Origin: JBDTCO01 sp039923495
Lineage (GTDB): Bacteria > Myxococcota_A > Polyangia > Palsa-1104
Reading direction: 5' to 3'
Assembly (NCBI GenBank): GCA_039923495.1
Contig: JBDTCO010000080.1
Location: forward strand, 1-52,880
Length of the DNA stretch: 52,880 nucleotides
A model generated the notes under the pieces. The model saw only the letters and a list, made by a program, of their open reading frames with translations. It had not been told where the DNA came from and made no database searches. Positions 16,016 to 23,672 of this stretch are shown in pieces. A program made the translations under genes and the position numbers. Each line of letters starts with the position of its first letter. Position 1 is the first letter of the stretch.

Positions 16016-17289
16016 CGACCGCGCTCATCGTCGCCGCGGTCTGTCTCCTGTTCGAGATGTTCTTCGCGGCCTCCGAGATCTCCGTCATCTCGAGCGATCA
16101 CCTCGTCATCTCGCGTGAGGCTGCGGCCGGTCGCCACTCGGCACGGCTCGTCGAGGCCTTCCTCGCGGACAAGCAGCGTCTGCTCGCCACCACGCTCGCG
16201 GGGACGCAGCTCTCCGTCGTCGTGACGACCGTCGTCATGACGTACGCGCTGCACAAGGTCCATCCAGAGCACGCCGAGCTCTACCTCCTGTGCGCGCTCA
16301 CGCCGGTGCTCGTCGTGTTCGGCGAGATCGTGCCGAAGACGCTCGGGCAGCAGTACGCCAACAGCACCGCGCGCCTGCTCGTCTATCCGCTGTGGGTGTT
16401 CTCGAAGGTGTTCGCGCCGCTCGTCACGGTGCTCACGATCTTCACGTCGTGGCTGACGCGGGTGCTGCGCGTGCCCGAGCGCAAGATGGTGACGAGGCGC
16501 GAGCTCGAGCTCCTGCTGCAGCCCAGCGACGGCGCCACGCGCACGCCCGGGGCGAAGGGCGAGATCACGGACGGCGAACGTCGCATGATCTCGCGCATCT
16601 TCGACTTCTCGGAGACCACGGTCGGCGACGTGATGGTGCCGCTTTCCGACATCGTGGCCATCTCGGAAGAGGTCGATATCCGCACCGCCGCGCGCGAGAT
16701 CGAGGAGAAGCAGTACACGCGCTACCCCGTCTACAAGGAGCGCATCGACCGCATCGTCGGCACGGTGCACGCGTTCGACGTGCTGAAGGCGAAGGATCAG
16801 GACCAGCGCGTCGCCGACATCGCGCGCGCACCGCTCTTCGTGCCCACCACACAGCCTGCCGTCGACCTGCTCGTCGAGCTGCAGCGCGCGCGGCAGGGAA
16901 TGGCCATCGTCGTCGACGAGTACGGCGGTGCGATCGGCATCGCGACCGTCGAGGACATCCTCGAGGTCGTCGTCGGCGAGATCGAGGACGAGCACGACGT
17001 CTCGCCGCCGGCCATCCGCAAGGAGGCCGAGGGCGTGTGGCGTGTGGGCGCGCGCGTGAACGTCAGCGAGATCAACCGCCAGCTCAAGGTCGAGCTCCCC
17101 GAGGACGAAGAATACGAGAGCATCGCCGGGCTTCTGCTGCACTGGCTCCGCCACATCCCGAAGGAAGGGGAGAGCATTCGCGTCGGGCTGGCGCTCGTGA
17201 AGGTCGTGAAGGCGTCGGACCGCGCGGTCGAGGAGGTGCAGATCCGGGTCGGCAAGAAGCGCGAATCGCCGGGCACCAACCCCGGCTGA
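16012..17289 (+). CDS. CNNM/CorC-type transmembrane protein (DUF21 + CBS + CorC_HlyC)
   Basis: 425 residues. DUF21 membrane domain with VVFGEIVPKTLGQQYA, a CBS pair (VMVPLSDIVAISEE, then AIVVDEYGGAIGIATVEDILEVVVGEIEDE) and a complete C-terminal CorC_HlyC domain starting at WRVGARVNVSEIN. It is a full-length paralogue of the preceding protein and starts inside its stop codon. The likely role is Mg2+/Co2+ or related divalent-cation efflux at the inner membrane, controlled by nucleotide binding to the CBS pair. Ion specificity cannot be read from the sequence. Confidence 0.9.
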   Translation: MTTALIVAAVCLLFEMFFAASEISVISSDHLVISREAAAGRHSARLVEAFLADKQRLLATTLAGTQLSVVVTTVVMTYALHKVHPEHAELYLLCALTPVLVVFGEIVPKTLGQQYANSTARLLVYPLWVFSKVFAPLVTVLTIFTSWLTRVLRVPERKMVTRRELELLLQPSDGATRTPGAKGEITDGERRMISRIFDFSETTVGDVMVPLSDIVAISEEVDIRTAAREIEEKQYTRYPVYKERIDRIVGTVHAFDVLKAKDQDQRVADIARAPLFVPTTQPAVDLLVELQRARQGMAIVVDEYGGAIGIATVEDILEVVVGEIEDEHDVSPPAIRKEAEGVWRVGARVNVSEINRQLKVELPEDEEYESIAGLLLHWLRHIPKEGESIRVGLALVKVVKASDRAVEEVQIRVGKKRESPGTNPG

Positions 17290-17314
17290 CACCGTCGGTG
17301 TTACGCTGCTGCGC

Positions 17315-18064
17315 ATGACGTCCGAGCACCTTCATGCGCTCCTCGAGGAGGTCCGGGACGGCAAGCGCCCGGTCGTCGAAGCGCTGCGCGAGCTGTCCGA
17401 TCTGCCGTACGCCGACCTCGGGTTCGCGCGCATCGATCACCACCGACCCCTACGCACCGGCTTCCCCGAGGTGGTGTTCGGACAGGGTAAGAGCGGCGCG
17501 CAGATCGTCGCGATCCTGCGCGAGCTCGCACGCCACGGCGACAACGCGCTGGCCACGCGCGTCGATCCGGCGGATGCGTCCGCCATCGTCGCGGAGGTGC
17601 CGAACGCGCGTCACGTCGCCGAGGCGCGCGCGATCGTCGTCGAGCAGCGCCCCATCGTGCCGCGTGGCTCGGGCATCGTGCTCGTCGTCGCTGCGGGCAC
17701 CACCGATCTCGTGGTCGCCGAGGAAGCGGCGCTCACCGCTCGGCTCGCGGGACGCACCGTCGAGACGCTGTACGACGTCGGCGTCGCGGGCCTGCATCGC
17801 ATCCTCGCCGCGCGCGACCAGCTCCGTCGCGCCGCCGTGCTCGTCGTCGTCGCCGGCATGGAGGGCGCCCTGCCAACGGTGGTGGCCGGCCTCGTCGATC
17901 GCCCTGTCATCGCGGTGCCCACTTCGGTCGGCTACGGCGCGAGCTTCGGCGGTGTCGCGGCGCTGCTCGGGATGCTCTCTTCGTGCGCGCCCGGCGTCAC
18001 CGTCGTGAACATCGACAACGGCTTCGGTGCGGGCTACGCCGCTGCCCAGATCGACGCGCGATGA
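17315..18064 (+). CDS. larB: Nickel-pincer cofactor biosynthesis protein LarB
   Basis: 249 residues. The C-terminal half is the AIR-carboxylase-like domain (VVAAGTTDLVVAEEA, DVGVAGLHRIL, VVVAGMEGALPTVVAGL, VPTSVGYGASFGG), which is diagnostic of LarB. The N-terminal part has the usual FPEVVFGQGKS segment. LarB carboxylates nicotinic acid adenine dinucleotide and releases AMP, the first step to the pincer (SCS) cofactor. It overlaps larC by four bases. LarE (sulfur transfer) and the apoenzyme LarA are not in the window. A TTACGCT -10-like motif lies 7 bases before the ATG. Confidence 0.93.
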   Translation: MTSEHLHALLEEVRDGKRPVVEALRELSDLPYADLGFARIDHHRPLRTGFPEVVFGQGKSGAQIVAILRELARHGDNALATRVDPADASAIVAEVPNARHVAEARAIVVEQRPIVPRGSGIVLVVAAGTTDLVVAEEAALTARLAGRTVETLYDVGVAGLHRILAARDQLRRAAVLVVVAGMEGALPTVVAGLVDRPVIAVPTSVGYGASFGGVAALLGMLSSCAPGVTVVNIDNGFGAGYAAAQIDAR

Positions 18065-19380
18065 CGCTCGTAGGCTCCGACCTCTACGTCGATTGCTTCG
18101 CCGGAGCGGCCGGCGACATGCTGCTCGGCGCGCTGCTCGATCTCGGCGTACCGCTCGAGGTGGTAACCTCCGCGATCGACGCGCTCCACCTCCCCGGCGT
18201 GCACCTCGAGGTCGAGGAAGTGCGGCGCGGCGCGCTCGTCGGCAAGAAGGTGCACGTGCTCGTCCATGGCCACGACGCCGGCGACGCGCACGGACCGGTC
18301 GTCCATGAAGATGCAGCACCGGGACACGACCATCATCACGAGCACCATCACCACGAGCACCGCCACTACCGCGAGATCCGCGCCCTCATCATGGCAAACG
18401 CGGCACCCGAGGTCGCGCGGCGAGCGTTGGCGATCTTCGACCGTGTCGCCGCTGTGGAGGCGCGTCGTCACGGCGTCACCGTCGACGACGTGGCATTCCA
18501 CGAGCTCGGTGCGGCGGACTCGATCGCCGACATCGTGGGCATCGCGGCCGCGCTCGCGTGGCTACAGCCGGCATCGATTCACTGCCGTCCGGTCCCGCTC
18601 GGCGGCGGCATGGTGAAGACCGCGCATGGCCTCTTGCCCGTGCCCGCACCGGCCACGCTCGAGCTCCTCGCAGGCTGCGCGGTCGAGGCAGGCGGCGCGT
18701 ACGAGCTCACCACTCCGACCGGCGCGGCCGTCCTCGCCGCCGCGCTCACTGCCTTTGTGCCAGGCGTCGTACCAGCGTCCGCGTTCGGTCCGCTGCCCGC
18801 GGGGCGCGTGCTGCACGTGGGTTGGGGCGCGGGCACGCGGGATCTCGCGGACCGGCCCAACCTCCTTCGCCTGGTCGCCTACGAGCGGGCCGATGCACCG
18901 ACCGACCGCGACGAGGTCGATCTCCTCGAGTGCAACATCGACGACATGCAGCCCGAGCTCTTCGCGCCGCTGGTCGAGGTGCTCCTCGAAGCAGGCGCGC
19001 TCGATGCGTGGTCGCAGCCTGTGTCGATGAAGAAGGGCAGAGCCGGCGTCCTCGTCGCCGTTCTGTGCCGTCCCGATCATCGCGAGGCGCTGACGGCGCT
19101 GCTGTTCTCGGAGTCGACGACCATCGGCGTGCGTCACAGCCGACGCGCCCGCACCATCTTGGGCCGCGTGATCGTCGAGGTGCAGACCGAGCATGGCACC
19201 GTCGAGGTGAAGGTCGCGGGCCACAAGCACGCTGATGGACGCTTCCGCGAGATCCTCACCGCCTCACCCGAGCTCGAGTCTTGCCGTCTCGTCGCTGCGC
19301 GTGCGCAGGTCCCGCTCCGCAAGGTCTACACGGCAGCGGCGGCAGCGGCGGCCGATCTGTCGAGAAAGCTGATATCGTAA
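18061..19380 (+). CDS. larC: Nickel insertion protein LarC, single uninterrupted frame
   Basis: 439 residues. It begins LYVDCFAGAAGDMLLGALLD, typical of LarC, followed by a His-rich loop (about 91-108, with HDHHHEHHHHEH) that can bind nickel. The conserved HELGAADSIADIVG, ECNIDDMQPELFAPLVE and SMKKGRAGVLVAVLC segments follow. LarC is the CTP-dependent cyclometallase that inserts Ni into the pincer nucleotide. In some bacteria larC is read through a programmed frameshift (larC1/larC2); here the frame is continuous. It is coupled to larB through ATGA. The stop region also carries TATCGT (19373-19378), a possible -10 for the downstream kinase gene. Confidence 0.94.
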   Translation: MTLVGSDLYVDCFAGAAGDMLLGALLDLGVPLEVVTSAIDALHLPGVHLEVEEVRRGALVGKKVHVLVHGHDAGDAHGPVVHEDAAPGHDHHHEHHHHEHRHYREIRALIMANAAPEVARRALAIFDRVAAVEARRHGVTVDDVAFHELGAADSIADIVGIAAALAWLQPASIHCRPVPLGGGMVKTAHGLLPVPAPATLELLAGCAVEAGGAYELTTPTGAAVLAAALTAFVPGVVPASAFGPLPAGRVLHVGWGAGTRDLADRPNLLRLVAYERADAPTDRDEVDLLECNIDDMQPELFAPLVEVLLEAGALDAWSQPVSMKKGRAGVLVAVLCRPDHREALTALLFSESTTIGVRHSRRARTILGRVIVEVQTEHGTVEVKVAGHKHADGRFREILTASPELESCRLVAARAQVPLRKVYTAAAAAAADLSRKLIS

Positions 19381-19387
19381 ACGCACC

Positions 19388-21418
19388 GTGAGCAGTACCA
19401 GCGCAGTCCCCGCAGAGGCGCCTCCCACCGTGATGGTGGTCGGTGGCGACGCGGCCTTGCGGCGCCACTATCTCGCGGAGCTGCTTGCGGCCGGCATCGA
19501 GGCCGACGAGCACGAGGTCGCGCCCGCCGTCGAGGACGAAGAAGACGGGGGCGTGGTCGTGGTCGCCGGCGGCGGATCGACGCGTCGCGACGGTGCGGGT
19601 GCGCTCCTCGACGCCATCGCGGCGGCGCGTCGCGATCGTGGAGAGGCGCTGCTGCTCGCGTGCCTTCCACGTGAGGAGGGCGACGCGCTCCCTGCGGCGT
19701 TCGCATCGGGTGCGGACGACGTGCTGTTCACCCCACCTTCGGAGGGGGAGCTGGTCGCGCGCGTGCGTGCAGCGCAGGCGCATGCCTCGGTCCGCGCGAC
19801 GGCCGCGCAGTCAGGTCGCTACGGCACCACGCTCCTCGCCGCGGGCGCGCTGATCCGCGATGGCAGCGACCTCGAGGAGGCGCTCTCCGACTGGCTTTCG
19901 CGCGTGTGCGATGCCGTTGCCCTGCAGCGCGCGGTCCTGCTGCTGTGCACGGACGACGACGACGGCGCGCTGCTCGTGGGTGCGTCCGACGACGCTGGCC
20001 TCAATCGCCTGCCGCTCGACCTCGATCGCTACCCCGAGGTGAAGGCCTGCCTCGAGACGCGTACCGAGGTCGTCATCGAGGAGGCTCGCTCGTCGGAGCT
20101 GCTCGGTGCGTGGGCAGAGCTCGCGGCGAATCATGGCGGCGAGGCCATCGTCGCGGTCCCCATCATCGATGGGGGGCGTGCCGTTGGTGCGCTGCTGCTG
20201 CGCTCGAACCGCCCACGGCCGCGCTTGCAGGCGCACGCGCTCGAATTCCTGCGCTCGGCCGCGTCGCTGCTGTCGTTGCTGCTCCGTGCCTCCGGTGCGC
20301 TCTCGGCGGTGCGTGAGCAGACGCGACGCACCTCGCTCGCGCGGCAGGAGAGCGAGCGCAAGTCGCGCGCGCTCGATCGCTACCGCGACTTCCTCGACTC
20401 GTCGTCGGAGTGCATGGTCATCGTGGACGCCGATGGCGCCGCGCTCTACCTCAACCGCGCCGCCGAGCAGCTCACGGGCTTTCGTCGCGACGGTCTGGAA
20501 GGGCGCTCCATCGCCACGCTGGTCGATCCCGTGCAGCGGGAAGGTCTCGAATCACGCATGCGCTTCGCCGCGGCCGGTGAGACCTCCAACGACTGGTTCG
20601 ACCTCACGCTGCAGACCACGTCGGGCGAGCGGCTGATCGTGAGCGCGTCCACGTCGTCCGCGCTGGCCGAGGTCGGCGCGGCAATCGTGTCGTTCCACGA
20701 CGTGACGGTGCCGCGTCGGCTCGAGGCGGAGCTGCAGAAGAGCAACGAGTTCCTCGAGCGCCTCATCGACTCCACCGTCGACGGCATCGTCGCGTCCGAC
20801 CTGCGCGGCCGTGTGATCCTCTTCAACAAGGGCGCCGCGCGCCTCACCGGCTGGACGGCGGAGGAGGTCATCCGCAAGGTTCCGGTGTGGCGCCTGTATC
20901 CGCGCGGCCAGGCGCAGGCCATCATGGACGCCCTGCGCTCCGACTCGTCGGGACGCCGTGGACGCCTCGAGCCCTCGCGCATGGAGGTCGTCGCGCGCGA
21001 CGGCACGCGCATCCCCGTCTCGCTCTCGGCGTCGCTCGTGTACGAGGGCGATCGCGAGGTCGCCATCGTCGGCGTCGTCAGCGATCTGCGCGAGCAGCTG
21101 CGCATCGAGGGCAGCCTCGCCGAGGCGCAGGAGAAGCTCATCCTCTCCGAGCGCCAGGCCGCGATCGCGGAGCTCGCGGGCACGGCGGCGCACGAGCTCA
21201 ACCAGCCACTGACGTCGGTGATGGGCTACTCGGAGCTGCTGCGCCGGCGCATGACGGCGAGCGATCCGCACTTCCGCGCCGTCGACACGATCCTCCGCGA
21301 GGCCGAGCGCATGGCCGAGATCGTGCGCAAGATCGGTCGCATCACGAAGTACGAGACCAAGGCGTACGTAGGCTCCACGCAGATCATCGATCTGGAGAAG
21401 TCCACTCACGATGGCTGA
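19388..21418 (+). CDS. Receiver-like/GAF/PAS/PAS/HisKA protein lacking a kinase ATPase domain
   Basis: 676 residues from a GTG. In order: an N-terminal receiver-like fold (about 14-135) lacking a clear phospho-acceptor Asp context, a GAF domain (about 150-300), a short coiled coil, two PAS domains (about 335-450 and 455-575) and a HisKA dimerisation helix pair with the H-box AAHELNQPLTSVMGYSELL (His602). The protein stops 75 residues after that His, so there is no HATPase_c domain. It ends in ITKYETKAYVGSTQIIDLEK, a tidy tail rather than a broken frame. It has no transmembrane segments. The next gene, a complete histidine kinase, overlaps its stop by 8 bases and could phosphorylate this His in trans. 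Confidence 0.85.
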   Translation: MSSTSAVPAEAPPTVMVVGGDAALRRHYLAELLAAGIEADEHEVAPAVEDEEDGGVVVVAGGGSTRRDGAGALLDAIAAARRDRGEALLLACLPREEGDALPAAFASGADDVLFTPPSEGELVARVRAAQAHASVRATAAQSGRYGTTLLAAGALIRDGSDLEEALSDWLSRVCDAVALQRAVLLLCTDDDDGALLVGASDDAGLNRLPLDLDRYPEVKACLETRTEVVIEEARSSELLGAWAELAANHGGEAIVAVPIIDGGRAVGALLLRSNRPRPRLQAHALEFLRSAASLLSLLLRASGALSAVREQTRRTSLARQESERKSRALDRYRDFLDSSSECMVIVDADGAALYLNRAAEQLTGFRRDGLEGRSIATLVDPVQREGLESRMRFAAAGETSNDWFDLTLQTTSGERLIVSASTSSALAEVGAAIVSFHDVTVPRRLEAELQKSNEFLERLIDSTVDGIVASDLRGRVILFNKGAARLTGWTAEEVIRKVPVWRLYPRGQAQAIMDALRSDSSGRRGRLEPSRMEVVARDGTRIPVSLSASLVYEGDREVAIVGVVSDLREQLRIEGSLAEAQEKLILSERQAAIAELAGTAAHELNQPLTSVMGYSELLRRRMTASDPHFRAVDTILREAERMAEIVRKIGRITKYETKAYVGSTQIIDLEKSTHDG

Positions 21419-23015
21419 TGCCGGGCGAATGCCGCGCAAGCGCATCGCGGCGCTCAAGCCGCCGAAGCCCGCCGCGGTGATGACGGCGGCCTTCGAGCTG
21501 GCGCGCGAGCTGTCGCTCGATCTGCGCGAGGAGGAGCTCGTCGGCACCTTCGCCAGCGCGCTCGCGAAGCTGCTGCCCGGTCGACGCCTCTGCCTGCGGG
21601 TCATCGATCCGCGGTTGCTGTCGCTCACGTCGCTGGTTGCCAATGGTCCCGTGCCGGAGCGCCTGCGTGAGGCGCCGCTCGTGGTGAAGCGCTCCGCGCT
21701 GCGGCAGACGCGCCTGCCTGACGCCATCACGCTCTCCGGCCGCGTCGTGGTGAGCGATGCGTACGAGTCCGTCTTCCCTCAGTCCACGGCGCGCGGAGGT
21801 GGCTTCTCGGTGCCGCTCGTGGCCTCGGCGGAGCTGTTCGGGTTGCTCAACGTCGAGTACCCCGACGAGACCCAGCTTGCGATCTCCGACGAGCGCGTCG
21901 TCATCCCGCTCGCCAACCAGCTGTCCGTCGCGCTGCGCAACCTCGACCTGCTCGGCGAGGCGCGCTACTACCGCGACTACCTCCGCAAGCTCATCGACGT
22001 CGCCAACGCGCTCATCGTCGTGATCGACCGTGACGGCCGCATCGCCGTCATGAACGTCGCGATGCAGAGCTACCTGGGCATCGGACCGGACGTCATCGGC
22101 ACGCCGCTGGCCGAGCCCACGCGGAGCGGCGGCGAGCCCCGGCTCGGCGCGCTGTTGCTCGACGGTCTCTCCGGCCGCGAGCACAGCGATCGCGAGGTCA
22201 TGATCGCGCGCTCCGATGGCGCGCAGCACCGCGCGCTCTTCAACACGTCGGTGCTTCGCGCGAGCGACGGCCAGGTCGACGGTGTCATCGCCATCGGTCA
22301 GGACGTCGAGCGCATGCGGTCGCTCGAGCGCCAGGTCATCCAGGCCGAGAAGCTCGCCACGCTGGGACAGCTCGCCGCCGGCGTCGTACATGAGCTCAAC
22401 AACCCGCTCACCTCGATCAGCGTGTACGGCGAGTTCATCGTGCGTCAGCTCGAGAAGGGCCTGCCCGCCGATCTCGAACGAGCGCGGAAGGTCGTGGAGG
22501 GCGCAGCTCGCATCCACAAGCTCACGAAGGACCTCATCAGCTACGCGCGTCCGTCGGGGGAATGGGAGCAGGCGAGCGTGAACGACGTCGTGCGGACGGC
22601 GCTCGTGTTCTGCGAGCACGTGCTGCATCGTGCGGAGGCGCAGGTCGGGACGGAGCTGTCGGTCGATCTGCCATCGGTGCGTGCGATCCCGACGCAGCTC
22701 CACCAGGTGCTCATCAACCTGGTCACGAACGCGTGCCACGCGCTGCCGGCCCCGGGCGAGCACATCCGGGTGCGCACGAGCCTCGTCGGTAGCGTGGTGC
22801 AGGTGGAGGTCATCGACAGCGGTGTCGGCATCGAGGCGACCGACCTTCCGCACATCTTCGATCCGTTCTTCACGACGAAGAAAGATGGCAAGGGCACCGG
22901 GCTCGGGCTGTCCATCGTGAAGAACATCATCGAAGCGCACCGCGGCTCGATCCACGTCGTGAGCACGCCCGGCGAGGGCACCTGTTTCCGCATCCTGCTG
23001 CCTGCGTCCGTCTGA
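21411..23015 (+). CDS. GAF/PAS sensor histidine kinase (complete)
   Basis: 534 residues from an ATG inside the end of the preceding gene. GAF domain about 30-180 (SVPLVASAELFGLLNVEYPD), PAS about 190-300 (ALIVVIDRDGRIAVMN), and HisKA with VVHELNNPLTSISVYGEF. The HATPase has an N-box (NLVTNACHAL), G1 (DSGVGI), F-box (FDPFFTTKKDGKGTG) and G2 (GLGLSIVKNII). There is no transmembrane helix. NtrB-like H-box chemistry (HELNNP) is shared with the upstream HisKA-only protein (HELNQP). No response regulator gene is adjacent. The pair probably acts as one signalling unit, which is inference from coupling. Confidence 0.9.
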   Translation: MADAGRMPRKRIAALKPPKPAAVMTAAFELARELSLDLREEELVGTFASALAKLLPGRRLCLRVIDPRLLSLTSLVANGPVPERLREAPLVVKRSALRQTRLPDAITLSGRVVVSDAYESVFPQSTARGGGFSVPLVASAELFGLLNVEYPDETQLAISDERVVIPLANQLSVALRNLDLLGEARYYRDYLRKLIDVANALIVVIDRDGRIAVMNVAMQSYLGIGPDVIGTPLAEPTRSGGEPRLGALLLDGLSGREHSDREVMIARSDGAQHRALFNTSVLRASDGQVDGVIAIGQDVERMRSLERQVIQAEKLATLGQLAAGVVHELNNPLTSISVYGEFIVRQLEKGLPADLERARKVVEGAARIHKLTKDLISYARPSGEWEQASVNDVVRTALVFCEHVLHRAEAQVGTELSVDLPSVRAIPTQLHQVLINLVTNACHALPAPGEHIRVRTSLVGSVVQVEVIDSGVGIEATDLPHIFDPFFTTKKDGKGTGLGLSIVKNIIEAHRGSIHVVSTPGEGTCFRILLPASV

Positions 23016-23027
23016 TATACGAGGACC

Positions 23028-23297
23028 ATGGCACGCAAGGTCGCTGACACGCTCAAGGAGCTCGAGGAGATCGCGGAGAAGAAGGCGATCCGCATCACCT
23101 ACGAGTCCATCGGTGGCGAGCTCGGCGCAGGTGGTTTGTGCAAGCTCAAGGGGCAGTGGCGCTGCATCGTGGACAAGCGCGCCACCGACGGCGAGAAGAC
23201 CACCGTAATCGCAACAGCGCTCGCGCGCTTCCCGCTCGAGGATCTCTTCATGACCGAAGACACGCGCGCCTTCATCGGCCGCCACGCAAAGGCGTAG
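23028..23297 (+). CDS. Small conserved-looking protein of unknown function
   Basis: 89 residues from an ATG with GAGGA about 7 bases upstream. The N-terminal helix (VADTLKELEEIAEKKAI) is followed by a compact segment with two Cys residues (GGLCKLKGQWRCIVDKR) that could form a zinc or disulfide pair, and an FMTEDTRAF tail. No signal peptide or membrane segment. The next gene starts right after its stop codon, so the two are probably cotranscribed. I do not recognise the family. The codon pattern and spacing support a real gene. Confidence 0.65.
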   Translation: MARKVADTLKELEEIAEKKAIRITYESIGGELGAGGLCKLKGQWRCIVDKRATDGEKTTVIATALARFPLEDLFMTEDTRAFIGRHAKA

Positions 23298-23672
23298 ATG
23301 TCGATCGACCGCGGTGACTCGCACTTCGACGATGCTGGCTCGTGGGAGAAGGCGTGTCGACACATGGGGCTGTTCCTCGCGTGGGCGATGGAGCGCGGGT
23401 TTGCATCGGACGATCACGAGGGCGAGGACGCGTCGTCGCCCACCGAGTACTTCATCGGCGCATGCGACACGAAGCTCACGAACGAGGACCTCAACGACGA
23501 GGGCAACGCGTTCGTCGAGGCCGCGTACGAGGACTATCTCGGCGAGGTGAACGCGTATGCGAGCTCGCTCGGGGTCGGCGACTACGACATCGTCGAGGAC
23601 GAGGCCACGAAGACACACTTCTACGCGTGGCTCGATGCGCGGCTCGGCACGTGGCGCTCGCAGCGCAACTAG
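23298..23672 (+). CDS. Small acidic protein of unknown function (DUF7832-like pattern)
   Basis: 124 residues, strongly acidic, with an ATG directly after the preceding stop. It begins with SHFDDAGSWEKACRHMGLFLAWAM (split here: SHFDDAGSWEKA, then HMGLFLAWAMERGF), which resembles the start of DUF7832-type small proteins found in polymorphic or hypothetical loci; this match is from memory and weak. No signal peptide, membrane helix or catalytic motif is apparent. Its stop overlaps the stop of the converging minus-strand gene (CTAG at 23669-23672). Confidence 0.6.
   Translation: MSIDRGDSHFDDAGSWEKACRHMGLFLAWAMERGFASDDHEGEDASSPTEYFIGACDTKLTNEDLNDEGNAFVEAAYEDYLGEVNAYASSLGVGDYDIVEDEATKTHFYAWLDARLGTWRSQRN

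Noticed and set aside
18292..18372. His-rich run in larC as a repeat artefact or frameshift slippage site
   Set aside because: His-rich loops are normal in LarC and the frame continues through all conserved downstream segments.
21340..21418. Frameshift truncating the HisKA protein before an ATPase domain
   Set aside because: The sequence after its stop, in the overlapping frame, is the N-terminus of a full independent kinase with its own GAF domain, not a missing HATPase region.
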